Part shown: in pieces, positions 1 to 9,281 of the stretch
Layout: each line of letters begins with the position of its first letter
How positions within the stretch are numbered: position 1 is the stretch's first letter
Source of the DNA: Synechococcus sp. CS-1329
GTDB taxonomy: Bacteria > Cyanobacteriota > Cyanobacteriia > PCC-6307 > Cyanobiaceae
Reading direction: 5' to 3'
Assembly (NCBI RefSeq): GCF_025128055.1
Contig: NZ_JAHLYS010000048.1
Coordinates: 1 to 64,000, forward strand
DNA: 64,000 nucleotides
The notes under the pieces: model-generated
Databases searched by the model: none
Told to the model about the DNA's origin: nothing
Seen by the model: only the letters and a program-made list of their open reading frames with translations
Program-made: the position numbers and the translations under genes

Positions 1-306
<306 letters not shown>

Positions 307-351
307 CCGGCCTGAGCAGAGCCCACCCTTCTCGGGCTGTGGCGCTCCTCA

Positions 352-374
352 CCCCTGCTTCGGCGGGGGTTTTT
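352..374 (+). terminator. Rho-independent terminator after psbA
   Basis: A stem CCCCTGC / GCGGGGG (one T-G pair) closed by a TTCG tetraloop is followed by TTTTT. It sits between the psbA stop and mntC and should separate the highly expressed psbA transcript from the manganese transporter operon. Confidence 0.85.
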
Positions 375-477
375 CATGGACGCCGCCCGGCGGCCCTGCT
401 CAGCGCCCGGCCGTGGCTGGTGCCGTGTCACAGACCGTTGCACGATCCAGGGGGCACCTCGGGGCTCCTCAGCACGG

Positions 478-497
478 TTTGTAACGTCGCTTACAAA
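478..497 (+). promoter_or_regulatory. Perfect palindrome upstream of mntC, candidate regulator site
   Basis: TTTGTAA and TTACAAA are perfect inverted 7-mers separated by CGTCGC. The same bases contain GTA-N8-TAC, the NtcA (CRP-family) consensus, flanked by T and A. The site ends 15 bp before the ATG at 513 and 54 bp before the ATG at 552. No good -10 box sits about 22 bp after the TAC half, so activation by NtcA is not well supported. A metal-responsive repressor or activator of mntCAB is the alternative. The regulator's identity is inference. Confidence 0.5.
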
Positions 498-512
498 ATC
501 CCCAACTCCCCC

Positions 513-1496
513 ATGGATCGTCGATCGGCTTGCTTCAGCCGCCGCCTGCCCATGGGGAGCCGGTTTGGAGGTTCTCTCGGGGCGGCGCTCGCTGCGCTGC
601 TGCTGGTTGCCTGCGGCTCACCCAGCCCCAAGGCCCCCGAGGCCGCCGCGGATCAGCGCCCGGTGGTGCTCACCACCTTCACGGTGCTGGCGGACATGGC
701 GCGCGAGGTGGCCGGCGATCGACTGCAGGTGGAGTCGATCACCAAGCTGGGCTCCGAGATCCACGGCTATGAGCCCACGCCCAGTGACGTGGAGCGCGCC
801 AGCCGGGCCGACCTGATTCTGGAGAACGGCCTCAATCTGGAGCTCTGGGCCCGCAAATTCACGGCGGCGGCCGGCGACGTGCCCGTGGTCACGCTCAGCG
901 AAGGCATCACACCGCTGCCGATCGCCGAGGATGCCTATGCCGGCAAGCCCAATCCCCATGCCTGGATGTCGCCCCAGAAGGCCAAGCGCTACATCGACAA
1001 CATCGTGACCGCCTTCAGCCGTTTGGATCCGGACGGCGCCGAGAGCTTCCGGGCCAATGGTGAGGCCTACAAGCAACAGCTGGCCCAGCTGGATCAGGAG
1101 CTGCGGGCTTCCCTGGCCACCATCCCGGAAGGTCGTCGGGTGCTGGCCACCTGCGAAGGCGCCTTCAGCTATCTCGCCCACGACTACGGCCTCACCGAGG
1201 CCTACCTCTGGCCGGTGAACGCCGAGAGCCAGGTCACTCCCCAGCGGATGGCCCGCCTGATCGCCACGGTCCGCGACCGCCAGGTTCCCGCCGTGTTCTG
1301 TGAGAGCACCGTGAGCGACACCACCCAGCGGCAGGTGGCCAAGGCCGCCGGCGCCAGCTTTGGCGGCACCTTCTTCGTCGACTCCCTCTCCAAGCCCGAC
1401 GGCCCCGCCCCCACCCTGCTCCAGATGCAACGCCACAATGTGGGTCTGATCCAAAAGGGTCTGGGTGCCCCTGGGGCGAACGGAGTGACCCCATGA
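513..1496 (+). CDS. mntC: Manganese ABC transporter substrate-binding lipoprotein MntC
   Basis: Captures Mn2+ in the periplasm and passes it to the MntAB importer. The N-terminus is a lipoprotein signal with lipobox LVAC. Cluster A-I ligands are visible: His in EIHGYEPTPSD, His in NPHAWMSP, Glu in CEGAF or CESTV, and Asp in FVDSLSKP. The two cysteines (LATCEGAF and VFCESTV) match the disulfide pair characteristic of cyanobacterial MntC and argue for manganese rather than zinc, although ZnuA-like zinc binding cannot be excluded by eye. Start choice is ATG 513 or ATG 552; both leave the lipobox intact and neither has a Shine-Dalgarno. The stop overlaps the mntA start as ATGA. Confidence 0.9.
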   Translation: MDRRSACFSRRLPMGSRFGGSLGAALAALLLVACGSPSPKAPEAAADQRPVVLTTFTVLADMAREVAGDRLQVESITKLGSEIHGYEPTPSDVERASRADLILENGLNLELWARKFTAAAGDVPVVTLSEGITPLPIAEDAYAGKPNPHAWMSPQKAKRYIDNIVTAFSRLDPDGAESFRANGEAYKQQLAQLDQELRASLATIPEGRRVLATCEGAFSYLAHDYGLTEAYLWPVNAESQVTPQRMARLIATVRDRQVPAVFCESTVSDTTQRQVAKAAGASFGGTFFVDSLSKPDGPAPTLLQMQRHNVGLIQKGLGAPGANGVTP

Positions 1497-2287
1497 GCGC
1501 AGCCCGACCACCCCTGGGCCCCGACAGGCTGCGCATCGAGGCCGACCAGGTCTGCGTTGATTACAACGGCACCATGGCCCTGCACGACGCCAGCCTGCGG
1601 CTGGAGGCGGGCTGCATCTGCGGCCTGGTGGGCATGAACGGCGCCGGCAAGACCACCCTGTTCAAGGCCCTGATGGGCTTCCTGCGCCCCTCCAAGGGCT
1701 ACATCCGCATCAATGGCCTCTCGGTGCGCCAGGCCCAGCGCCAGCAGGCCGTGGCCTATGTGCCCCAGAGCGATGGCGTCGACTGCGCCTTCCCCGTGTC
1801 GGTGTGGGATGTGGTGATGATGGGCCGCTACGGCTCGATGAATCTGCTGCGGGTGGCCGGCGCCTCCGACCGCGCCGCGGTGCACCATGCCCTTGAGCGG
1901 GTGGAGTTGCTGGAGCTGCGCGACCGGCCGATCGGTGCCCTCTCCGGCGGCCAGCGCAAGCGGGCCTTCCTGGCCAGGGCCATCGCCCAGGACGCCTCGG
2001 TGCTGCTGCTGGATGAGCCCTTCAACGGCGTGGATGTGCGCACCGAAAAACTGATGGCCGATCTGTTCATGCAGTTCCGCAAGGAGCAGCGCTCGATCCT
2101 GATCTCCACCCACGACCTCAGCCATGTGCGCAATTTCTGCGACCGCGTGGTGCTGATCAACAAGACCGTGCTGGCCTACGGCGAGACCTCTGAGGTGTTC
2201 ACGCCGGAGAATCTCTCCCTCACCTTCGGTGGCCTGCCGCCCAATCTGTTGATGGGCCCGACGCCCTCCCGCGAGAACGAACGATGA
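1493..2287 (+). CDS. mntA: Manganese ABC transporter ATP-binding protein MntA
   Basis: Cytoplasmic ATPase that powers Mn2+ import through MntB. It has Walker A (GMNGAGKTT), the ABC signature LSGGQRKR, Walker B (VLLLDEPFNGVD) and a switch His (ISTHDLSHV). The length of 264 residues is normal for the family. It overlaps mntC upstream and mntB downstream by 4 bp each (ATGA), the usual sign of translational coupling in one operon. Metal specificity is inferred from the MntC partner. Confidence 0.92.
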   Translation: MSAARPPLGPDRLRIEADQVCVDYNGTMALHDASLRLEAGCICGLVGMNGAGKTTLFKALMGFLRPSKGYIRINGLSVRQAQRQQAVAYVPQSDGVDCAFPVSVWDVVMMGRYGSMNLLRVAGASDRAAVHHALERVELLELRDRPIGALSGGQRKRAFLARAIAQDASVLLLDEPFNGVDVRTEKLMADLFMQFRKEQRSILISTHDLSHVRNFCDRVVLINKTVLAYGETSEVFTPENLSLTFGGLPPNLLMGPTPSRENER

Positions 2288-3144
2288 CGCTCCTGCTGGC
2301 GGCCAGCACGCCGCTCACCTGGCTGCTGGAGCCCATCAGCCATGGCTTCATGCTGCGGGCCCTGCTGGTGAGTGCCCTGGTGGGGGGCGTCTGCGGCCTG
2401 CTCTCCTGCTACATGACGCTCAAGGGCTGGGCCCTGATGGGCGATGCCGTGTCCCACGCGGTGATGCCCGGCGTGGTGGTGGCCTATGCCCTGGGCCTGC
2501 CGTTTGCGGTGGGGGCCTTCGTGTTCGGGGTGGGCTCGGTGGCGGTGATCGGCTTCGTCAAGCAGAAGTCGCGGGTGAAGGAGGACACGGTGATCGGCCT
2601 GGTGTTCACCGGCTTCTTCGCGCTCGGCCTGGTGCTGATCTCGAAGATCCGCAGCAACATCGACCTCACCCACATCCTGTTCGGCAACGTGCTGGGCATC
2701 TCCGACAGCGACATCACCGACACCCTGGTGATCTGCGCCATTGTGCTGGCGGTGCTGCTGGTGCTGCGCCGGGATCTGATGCTGTTCTGCTTCGATCCCA
2801 CCCACGCCCGCTCGATCGGCATCAACACCGGCCTGTTGCACTACCTGCTGCTCTCGGTGTTGTCGCTGGCGGCGGTGGCGGGCCTGCAGACCGTGGGCAT
2901 CATCCTGGTGGTGGCGATGCTGATCACCCCCGGCGCCACGGCCTACCTGCTCACCGACCGCTTCGACCGCATGACCCTGCTGGCAGTGGCCAGCAGTGTG
3001 TTCTCCAGTGCGGGAGGGGTGTACGTGAGCTACTGGACCGACAGCTCCACGGCGGGTTGCATCGTTCTGGTGCAGACGTTCCTGTTCCTGCTCGCCTTCT
3101 TCTTTGCCCCTCGCCACGGCATCTTCAGGCAGCACCAGAGCTGA
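2284..3144 (+). CDS. mntB: Manganese ABC transporter permease MntB
   Basis: Inner-membrane channel subunit of the Mn2+ importer (ABC-3 family). The 286 residues contain roughly eight hydrophobic segments, with the family features SHAVMPG near residue 60 and GLQTVGIILVVAMLITPGATAYLL near residues 200-225 (the latter split across the permease-ATPase contact and a helix). It is the last gene of mntCAB. The DUF4336 gene begins 12 bp after its stop and may be cotranscribed. Confidence 0.92.
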   Translation: MTLLLAASTPLTWLLEPISHGFMLRALLVSALVGGVCGLLSCYMTLKGWALMGDAVSHAVMPGVVVAYALGLPFAVGAFVFGVGSVAVIGFVKQKSRVKEDTVIGLVFTGFFALGLVLISKIRSNIDLTHILFGNVLGISDSDITDTLVICAIVLAVLLVLRRDLMLFCFDPTHARSIGINTGLLHYLLLSVLSLAAVAGLQTVGIILVVAMLITPGATAYLLTDRFDRMTLLAVASSVFSSAGGVYVSYWTDSSTAGCIVLVQTFLFLLAFFFAPRHGIFRQHQS

Positions 3145-3156
3145 GCCCTGGCAAGG

Positions 3157-4383
3157 ATGGAAGGCGTGAAGCCAGCACCGCTTGCGGTTCAACAGCCGCA
3201 CTCCAGCAATGCCGATCAGCACTGGCCCTGGTGGCCCCTGCTGCCGCTCTACCCCTATGGACGCCGCCGCACCCTGGTGCGCACGCTGATCCCCGAACAG
3301 GTCTGGAGCTTTGAGCAGCTGCAGGGGATTTTCTATGTGGCGGTGCCGATCCGGATGACGGTGCTGCGGCTGCGCCAGGGGCTGCTGCTGCATGCGCCGG
3401 TGCCCCCCACCGAGGAGCTGCTGGGGGAACTGCGGGCCCTGGAGCGTCGCTACGGGGCGGTGCGCACGATCGTGCTGCCCACCAGTTCGGGGCTGGAACA
3501 CAAGCTGCCGGTGCCGGCCATGGCCCGGGCCTTCCCCGGCGCCGAAGTCTGGGTGAGCCCGCAGCAGTGGAGCTTTCCGCTGGCACTGCCCCTGTCGTGG
3601 CTGGGGTTTCCCCGCAGCCGCACCCGGGTGCTCCTGGCGGATGGCCTGCCCCACGCTGACGAACTCAGCTGGCATCCCCTCGGTCCCCTCGATCTGGGGA
3701 TCGGCACCTTCATGGAGCTGGCCTGCCTGCACAAGGCGAGCGGGACCCTGCTGGTCACCGATGCCCTGGTGGCGATCCCGCCGGCGCCACCGCCACTGTT
3801 CGAAGGCGACCCCACACCGCTGCTCTTCCATGGCCGCGACCGGGGCGATCAGCCCCTGATCGACACCCCTGAGCAGCGGCGGCGCGGCTGGTGGCGGATG
3901 GTGCTGTTCGCCTCCTACCTCCAACCCCAATCGGTACAGGTGCCCAGCTTCAGTGAGGTGCTCAGCCAGGCCTGGCAACCGGGGCTGCGTCAGCCCAGGG
4001 CCTATTTCGGCCTCTATCCCTTTCGCTGGTCGCCCGGCTGGGAGGCGGAGTTCAGGGCCCTGCTGGGACCCCGCGGTGAAGCCCGCCTGCAGGTGGCGCC
4101 GGTGCTGGAGCGGCTGGTGTTCCCCCGCTGCCGGGAGGCCCTGCTGACCTGGCTGGAGAAGCTCGGCGAACTGGGGCAGCTGCGCTGGATCGTGCCCGCC
4201 CACTACGACGCGCCGGTGGCCTGCTCAGCCGGTGATCTCCTGGCCCTGGCCAGCGCCATCAGGCAACGGCCGTGGGCCAGTTCCGAGGGCTCCTGGGGCT
4301 ACCTGGCCGGCATCGATCAGACCCTGCTGCGCTGGGGTGTGGTGCCCAGCGCAGCAGGGGGAGACCCGAACCTCAGAGCTTGA
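3157..4383 (+). CDS. DUF4336 domain-containing protein
   Basis: A soluble protein of 408 residues found in cyanobacteria and plastids; the family resembles metallo-beta-lactamase folds but its reaction is not established. Recognisable parts are LPLYPYGRRRTLVR near the start, a fold-like stretch LRQGLLLHAPVPPTEE, and the conserved TSSGLEHK and GTLLVTDALVAIP segments. It starts 12 bp after mntB, so it may be carried on the manganese operon transcript. Its last 11 bp overlap the convergent DUF760 gene. Function in metal or photosystem biology is only suggested by position. Confidence 0.85.
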   Translation: MEGVKPAPLAVQQPHSSNADQHWPWWPLLPLYPYGRRRTLVRTLIPEQVWSFEQLQGIFYVAVPIRMTVLRLRQGLLLHAPVPPTEELLGELRALERRYGAVRTIVLPTSSGLEHKLPVPAMARAFPGAEVWVSPQQWSFPLALPLSWLGFPRSRTRVLLADGLPHADELSWHPLGPLDLGIGTFMELACLHKASGTLLVTDALVAIPPAPPPLFEGDPTPLLFHGRDRGDQPLIDTPEQRRRGWWRMVLFASYLQPQSVQVPSFSEVLSQAWQPGLRQPRAYFGLYPFRWSPGWEAEFRALLGPRGEARLQVAPVLERLVFPRCREALLTWLEKLGELGQLRWIVPAHYDAPVACSAGDLLALASAIRQRPWASSEGSWGYLAGIDQTLLRWGVVPSAAGGDPNLRA

Positions 4384-4720
4384 GTTCGCCTGGATCCACA
4401 TCCAGGCCCCCTTCGCCGAAGAGGGTGGTTTCCAGCTCCATCCGCTGCTCCATCTGGCGCAGGAAATAGCCGGTCATCATCGCGGAGGCCAGCAGGCCGG
4501 CGAGGTTGTCGCGGTTGGTCTGAATCTTCACCTCGAACTGCTCACCGGGGAGCATCCCCAGCAGTCCTTGAACGTTGTGGCGAATGATGTCCTGGATGTC
4601 GCCGCTGGCCGAGCGGGCCACCCGCTGAAGCACATCAGGTGACTGATCCTGGAGATACTGAATCAGGGAATTCCCGCTGATCGCTTCGCTGTCGGTGGTC
4701 AGGAACTCCGGGTTGAACAT
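4373..4720 (-). CDS. DUF760 domain-containing protein
   Basis: A small soluble protein of 115 residues. The core LIQYLQDQSPDVLQRVARSA, followed by IIRHNVQGLLGMLP and NLAGLLASAMMTGYFLRQME, is the DUF760 signature shared by cyanobacteria and plant chloroplast proteins. No catalytic motif is known. The gene converges on DUF4336 with an 11-bp 3' overlap. The ATG at 4720 is the only reasonable start. Confidence 0.88.
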   Translation of the reverse strand: MFNPEFLTTDSEAISGNSLIQYLQDQSPDVLQRVARSASGDIQDIIRHNVQGLLGMLPGEQFEVKIQTNRDNLAGLLASAMMTGYFLRQMEQRMELETTLFGEGGLDVDPGELKL

Positions 4721-4773
4721 GCCCCTCCGGCGTGATCCGTTTCTGGTACGGAACCCTAACGCAAGGTTTCAGA

Positions 4774-5379
4774 TCAACCGATCGCCGCAGGTGGTGAAGA
4801 CCGAAGGGGGCCGAGATGGCTCAGGGGCCAGTAACGGAACACGGCGGTGCCGATCACGTGGTCGGCCGGCAGCGGACCCCAGAGGTGAGAATCGAGGCTG
4901 GCATTGCGGTTGTCTCCCATCACCAGCAGGTGACCCGCCGGCACGGTGAGGGCCGCGAGGTCGTAATCGATCGGCTCACTCAGCCAGGGTTCACTCACCG
5001 CCTCACCGTTGCGGCGCAGTTCTCCGGCGGCCACTTCGATCAGGTCGCCGGGTACCCCCACCACCCGCTTGATCAGGGCGGCGCGGGGGTCGTAGCCGGC
5101 GGCCAGCAGTGGATCGGGCGGACGAAAAACCACGATCGTTCCGAGCGGCAGAGCCGGCGCCAGCCGAGGCCTGAGTTTTTCCACCAGAATCCGGTCCTCC
5201 AGCTGCAGGGTGGGCAGCATCGAGCCCGAGGGGATCCAGCGGGGCTCCATCACCTGCCAACGCAGCAGCAGGGCCACCGCCACCCAGAGCAGCAGCGGAA
5301 CCAGCTGGCGGGCGAACCCCCAGCGGCGGCTGGGGCCGGCGGGCGTCATCGCGGTGGGGGGCGGGAGGGGATTGGGCAT
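4774..5379 (-). CDS. lepB: Signal peptidase I
   Basis: Membrane serine protease that removes signal peptides from exported proteins. An N-terminal membrane segment (LVPLLLWVAVALLLRW) is followed by the Ser region PSGSMLPTL, the Lys region LIKRVVGVPGD and the box GDNRNASLDSHLWGPLP, all typical of S26 peptidases. The ATG at 5379 gives 201 residues; ATG 5349 would shorten the cytoplasmic tail by 10. The divergent menD start lies only 20 bp away, so the two promoters must overlap coding sequence. Confidence 0.93.
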   Translation of the reverse strand: MPNPLPPPTAMTPAGPSRRWGFARQLVPLLLWVAVALLLRWQVMEPRWIPSGSMLPTLQLEDRILVEKLRPRLAPALPLGTIVVFRPPDPLLAAGYDPRAALIKRVVGVPGDLIEVAAGELRRNGEAVSEPWLSEPIDYDLAALTVPAGHLLVMGDNRNASLDSHLWGPLPADHVIGTAVFRYWPLSHLGPLRSSPPAAIG

Positions 5380-5399
5380 GATCGCTCCATCCTGAAGCG

Positions 5400-7244
5400 G
5401 TGGCGGACCCAGTGAGCCAGGAGCTGCCTCCCCAGCACGGTGATCGGGCTGAGGCCAACCTGCGGGCCGCGGCACAGCTGCTGCTGGAGCTGATGACCCT
5501 TGGGGTGAGGCGGGTGGTGCTCTGCCCGGGCAGCCGCTCGGGGCCCCTGGCGGCGGCGGCAGGGCTGCTGCTGCAGCGGGGCCTGGAGCTGCACACGGCC
5601 ATCGATGAGCGCTCGGCGGGGTTCTTCGCCCTGGGGTTGGCCAGGGCCGAGGGCCGGCCAGCGGTGGTGATCACCACCTCCGGCACCGCCGTGGCCAACC
5701 TGCTGCCGGCGGTGGTGGAGGCGGGCAGTGGCGCCATCCCGCTGCTGCTGCTCAGCGCCGACCGTCCGCTGCGCCTGAAGAACTGCGGTGCCAACCAGAC
5801 GGTGAACCAGGAGGAGTTCCTCGCCCCCTGCTGCCGCTGGTTCGCCCAGGCCGATGACCGGGGCCTGGGCGCCATGGAGCCCAGGGCCATCCGGGAGCTG
5901 GCCCGCCAGGCCCACCGCAGCGCCCTGGCGGCCCCGATGGGGCCGGTGCACCTGAATCTGCCCTTCGAGGAACCGCTCCATGCCAGCGCAGAGGCCCTGC
6001 AGCGCCTGGCCGCTGAACTGGGCACCGCAGCCGAAGCCAGCGCTGCTATCCCGGCTGACGCCTCAACTGACGCCCCAGCGGAAAGCAGCGGAGAGCTCGG
6101 TCTGCTCGGGTTGGATCCCGATCGCCCCGGCCTGATCGTGGCGGGTCCCTGGCGGGGCAGGCCCCAGCAGTGGCCAGCCTTTGTGGAGGCGCTGAGGCGC
6201 TGGCAGCGGCGCAGTGGCTGGCCGCTGCTGGCCGATGGGCTCTCCGGCCTGCGGGGCCTGGCCGATCTGGAGCTGGTGAGCGGCTACGACCTGATCCTCG
6301 ACGACCCCGACCCCGGGCTGACGCCCCCCCAGCTGCTGAGGCTCGGCCCTCTGCCCGCCAGCAGGCGGCTGCAGCGCTGGCTGGCGCAGGGCGGCGGCCG
6401 GCAGGTGTTGATCAGCGAAGGGGATCCGCGACCGCTCGATCCGCTGGGCACAGTGACGGCCAGCTGCAGTGTTGGCCTCTCGTCCTGGTGCGCCGCCCTG
6501 CCGGTGGCTCTCTGGCAGGGCGGCGACGGCACCACCGCCCACCAGGGCGATCTGGCGCGCTGGCGTGCCGCCGAGGGCGACACCCAGCAGTGGCTGAACA
6601 CCCAACTGAACCAGCCTGGGGCCAGCCAGCCCGACGAACCCAGCCTGGCCCGGGCCCTGAGTCAGCTGCTGCCACCGGGCCTGGCGGTGATGCTGGCCAG
6701 CAGCAGCCCTGTGCGCGACTGGGAGAGCTTCGCCGATCCCAGCGGCCCCGCCCGGCCCGTTCATGGTTTTCGCGGGGCCTCCGGCATCGATGGCACCCTG
6801 TCGCTGGCGGCCGGGCTGGCGGAGAGCCTCGGCAAGCTGGTGCTGCTCAGCGGCGATCTGGCCCTGCTCCACGACGCCAACGGCTGGCTCTGGCACCACC
6901 GCCTGCGGGGGCAGCTCACCGTGGTGCTGATCGAGAACGGTGGCGGCGGCATCTTCGAGCAGCTGCCGATCCGGGCGGCGGCTGGGCTGGATTTCGAGCG
7001 CCTCTTCGCCATGGCTCAGCCCCTGGATCACACCGCCCTGGCCACCGCCCATGGGGTGCCCTGGCGGCGGGTAGGGGCCCTGGCCGAACTGGGCGAAGCC
7101 CTCGCCTGGGCCCTGGAGCGGCCCGTGGCCCTGCTGGAGGTGAGAACCGACCGCCAGGCCGATGCCCGGTTGCGCCAGCGTCTGCGCCAGGACCGGCCGC
7201 GCCCACAGCTCAGAATGACTGCGCCCCAGCCCCCGCCGCGATGA
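5400..7244 (+). CDS. menD: 2-succinyl-5-enolpyruvyl-6-hydroxy-3-cyclohexene-1-carboxylate synthase
   Basis: ThDP-dependent enzyme of phylloquinone synthesis that joins isochorismate and 2-oxoglutarate; its product ends up as the photosystem I quinone. The N-terminal [12 protein letters not shown] and [13 protein letters not shown] motifs, [16 protein letters not shown], and a C-terminal ThDP/Mg region with [13 protein letters not shown] and [12 protein letters not shown] identify it. It begins with GTG at 5400, about 20 residues before the conserved region, as expected. Stop and menB start overlap as ATGA, so menD-menB form an operon. Confidence 0.95.
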   Translation: MADPVSQELPPQHGDRAEANLRAAAQLLLELMTLGVRRVVLCPGSRSGPLAAAAGLLLQRGLELHTAIDERSAGFFALGLARAEGRPAVVITTSGTAVANLLPAVVEAGSGAIPLLLLSADRPLRLKNCGANQTVNQEEFLAPCCRWFAQADDRGLGAMEPRAIRELARQAHRSALAAPMGPVHLNLPFEEPLHASAEALQRLAAELGTAAEASAAIPADASTDAPAESSGELGLLGLDPDRPGLIVAGPWRGRPQQWPAFVEALRRWQRRSGWPLLADGLSGLRGLADLELVSGYDLILDDPDPGLTPPQLLRLGPLPASRRLQRWLAQGGGRQVLISEGDPRPLDPLGTVTASCSVGLSSWCAALPVALWQGGDGTTAHQGDLARWRAAEGDTQQWLNTQLNQPGASQPDEPSLARALSQLLPPGLAVMLASSSPVRDWESFADPSGPARPVHGFRGASGIDGTLSLAAGLAESLGKLVLLSGDLALLHDANGWLWHHRLRGQLTVVLIENGGGGIFEQLPIRAAAGLDFERLFAMAQPLDHTALATAHGVPWRRVGALAELGEALAWALERPVALLEVRTDRQADARLRQRLRQDRPRPQLRMTAPQPPPR

Positions 7245-8137
7245 GCGCTGATCCCCAGCCGGCCGCTGCCCCCGCTTCTGGCCCGGTGTTGCCGGGGGAG
7301 AGCCTGGTGGACTGGCAGCCCGCCGCCAGCTACGAGGACATCCGCTTCGACCTCTGTGGGGAGGGGATCGCCCGGATCGCCATCAACCGTCCGGCCAAGC
7401 GCAACGCCTTCCGCCCGCGCACGGTGGTGGAGCTCTACGACGCCTTCAGCCGGGTGCGCGACAACCCGCGGGTGGGCGCGGTGCTGTTCACCGGTGTGGG
7501 CCCGGCCGCCGACGGTGGCTACGCCTTCTGCGCCGGCGGCGATCAGAGCGTGCGTGGCGATGGCGGCTACCTCGATGAAAGCGGCCTGCCGCGGCTGAAC
7601 GTGCTCGATCTGCAACGCCAGATCCGCTCCCTGCCCAAGGTGGTGATCGCCCTGGTGGCGGGCTACGCCATCGGCGGCGGCCAGGTGCTGCACCTGCTCT
7701 GCGACCTCAGCCTGGCGGCGGAGAACGCCGTCTTCGGCCAGACGGGTCCGCGGGTGGGCAGCTTCGATGGCGGTTTCGGCGCCGGCTACCTGGCGCGGCT
7801 GGTGGGCCAGCGCAAGGCCCGCGAGATCTGGTTCCTCTGCCGCCGCTACAGCGCTGAAGAGGCCCTGGCCATGGGCCTGGTGAATGCGGTGGTGCCGCTC
7901 CATGAGCTGGAGGCCGAGGGGGTGCGCTGGGCCCGGGAAGTGCTGCAGCACAGCCCCACGGCGATCCGTTGCCTCAAGGCCTCCTTCAACGCCGAAACCG
8001 ATGGATTGGCCGGCATCCAGGAGCTGGCGGGCCAGGCCACCCACCTCTTCTATCGAACGGCCGAGGGTCAGGAGGGGCGCAACGCCTTCCTGGAGAAGCG
8101 CGACCCCGACTTCAGCGATTCCCCTTGGTTGCCCTGA
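7241..8137 (+). CDS. menB: 1,4-dihydroxy-2-naphthoyl-CoA synthase
   Basis: Crotonase-fold enzyme that closes the naphthoquinone ring in phylloquinone synthesis. Visible family features are [14 protein letters not shown], the oxyanion-hole region [53 protein letters not shown] with the MenB-specific loop, and the C-terminal FLEKRDPDF. The ATG at 7241 overlaps the menD stop by 4 bp. The N-terminal ~30 residues are Pro/Ala-rich and poorly conserved. Confidence 0.95.
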   Translation: MSADPQPAAAPASGPVLPGESLVDWQPAASYEDIRFDLCGEGIARIAINRPAKRNAFRPRTVVELYDAFSRVRDNPRVGAVLFTGVGPAADGGYAFCAGGDQSVRGDGGYLDESGLPRLNVLDLQRQIRSLPKVVIALVAGYAIGGGQVLHLLCDLSLAAENAVFGQTGPRVGSFDGGFGAGYLARLVGQRKAREIWFLCRRYSAEEALAMGLVNAVVPLHELEAEGVRWAREVLQHSPTAIRCLKASFNAETDGLAGIQELAGQATHLFYRTAEGQEGRNAFLEKRDPDFSDSPWLP

Positions 8138-8429
8138 ACCAGGCGCCGCCACCAAAGGGCGCTTGAATTGCAGCATCGGATACAGAACCCATGGTCTGGC
8201 GGCAGCTGGAGATCCATCGGCTGTGCTCGCCGGCCGCCCGGCGCAGGGCTCCCCCCTCACTGCGCTGCCACACCCTCACCAGTAGCTCCAGCGCCTGCTG
8301 CCGGCCGACATCGCCGGGGTTGCCGTCGGCCGGCACAGGCTCCGGCAGCGACTGGCGCTGCAGCGGCATCGACCGCTGCTCTCCCTGCTCCAGCAGGGCC
8401 AGGGCGATCAGATAGGGAGCATCAGCCAT
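8112..8429 (-). CDS. Small hypothetical protein
   Basis: An open frame of 105 residues starting [18 protein letters not shown], with a Pro-rich middle ([13 protein letters not shown]) and a helix-like [14 protein letters not shown]. It fills the otherwise empty gap between menB and the next gene, and the first ~65 residues look like ordinary protein of this genome. The last ~35 residues run into the menB 3' end (26-bp convergent overlap) and look less natural. I do not recognise a domain; the call rests on frame, composition and context. Confidence 0.45.
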   Translation of the reverse strand: MADAPYLIALALLEQGEQRSMPLQRQSLPEPVPADGNPGDVGRQQALELLVRVWQRSEGGALRRAAGEHSRWISSCRQTMGSVSDAAIQAPFGGGAWFRATKGNR

Positions 8430-8520
8430 AGAACTGGGCAGCGGAGGTCCCTGACACAGTGGCTCCCGGCTCGGCGCGGCTGCTCTTGAGCCGCTTGGCT
8501 AACTTGAGAATCAAGAGCGT

Positions 8521-9207
8521 CTGAATCAACCCCTGGCTGCGCCCCCCCGCTTCACCGTCCCCCTGGCGACCCTGCTGCTCGGTGGCCTGCTCAGCCCGGT
8601 TGGCGCCCTGGCCGAAGGCCAGCCCCTGCCACTGGCTACGGCTCCCCAGGCCTGGCATCCCCCGGTGGCGCTCCCCCACACCCCTGCACTCCAACCGCTG
8701 CGCCAGAGAGCGCTGGAAGCTCAACCCAGTGCGCAGCCCCGGGCGGCCGTGGCGGTCGCCTCGCCAGGTCCCCAGCGCAGCCTGGTCCTTCACCGCGGCA
8801 AGCGGCAGGTGGTGGTGGTGGAAGAGGGCCGCGAATTACGGCGTTTCCCTGTGGCGGTGGGCATGCCCGGCTGGGAGACGCCCCTGGGCCGTTTCCAGGT
8901 GATCGAGATGGCTCCCAATCCCACCTGGAAGCATCCGGTGAGCGGCAAGCTCTATCCCCCAGGCCCCAGCAACCCCCTGGGCAGCCGCTGGATCGGCTTC
9001 CACCGTGACTGCGCCGGCAGAAGCGGCTTCAACGGCCAGCAGCACCTGGAGGTGAAAGGCTGCGTCACCGCCGGCTTCCACGGCACCCCCCAGCGGGAGA
9101 GCATCGGCCAGGCGGTGTCCCACGGCTGCGTGCGCATGTACGACGAGAACGTGCGTGACCTGTTTGATCTGGTGCGCATGGGCACCGTGGTGACGGTGCT
9201 GCCCTGA
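8521..9207 (+). CDS. L,D-transpeptidase (YkuD domain), start codon uncertain
   Basis: Periplasmic enzyme of the YkuD family that forms 3-3 peptidoglycan crosslinks or attaches proteins. The catalytic signature is complete: GFHGTPQ followed by SHGCVRMYDENVRDLFDLV near the C-terminus. The first ATG/GTG/TTG in frame is GTG 8665, but the frame is open back to 8503 and encodes an obvious signal peptide (FTVPLATLLLGGLLSPVGALA) before it. The only rare-start candidate ahead of that signal is CTG 8521, which I use here; it gives 228 residues. A sequencing or real frameshift near the run of seven C at about 8541 is the alternative. Confidence 0.75.
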   Translation: MNQPLAAPPRFTVPLATLLLGGLLSPVGALAEGQPLPLATAPQAWHPPVALPHTPALQPLRQRALEAQPSAQPRAAVAVASPGPQRSLVLHRGKRQVVVVEEGRELRRFPVAVGMPGWETPLGRFQVIEMAPNPTWKHPVSGKLYPPGPSNPLGSRWIGFHRDCAGRSGFNGQQHLEVKGCVTAGFHGTPQRESIGQAVSHGCVRMYDENVRDLFDLVRMGTVVTVLP

Positions 9208-9281
9208 GTCCCTGGACCTGGAGTCCGGCGGTCTGAGCAGGGCAGCAAACGTAGAGTTCGGCCCTCCCCTGCGTTCTCCCC

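Noticed and set aside
2176-4203. Very long minus-strand open frame (675 residues) across mntB and DUF4336
   Set aside because: A GC-rich antisense artefact: His/Gln/Arg-rich translation with no domain, while the plus strand has two clear families.
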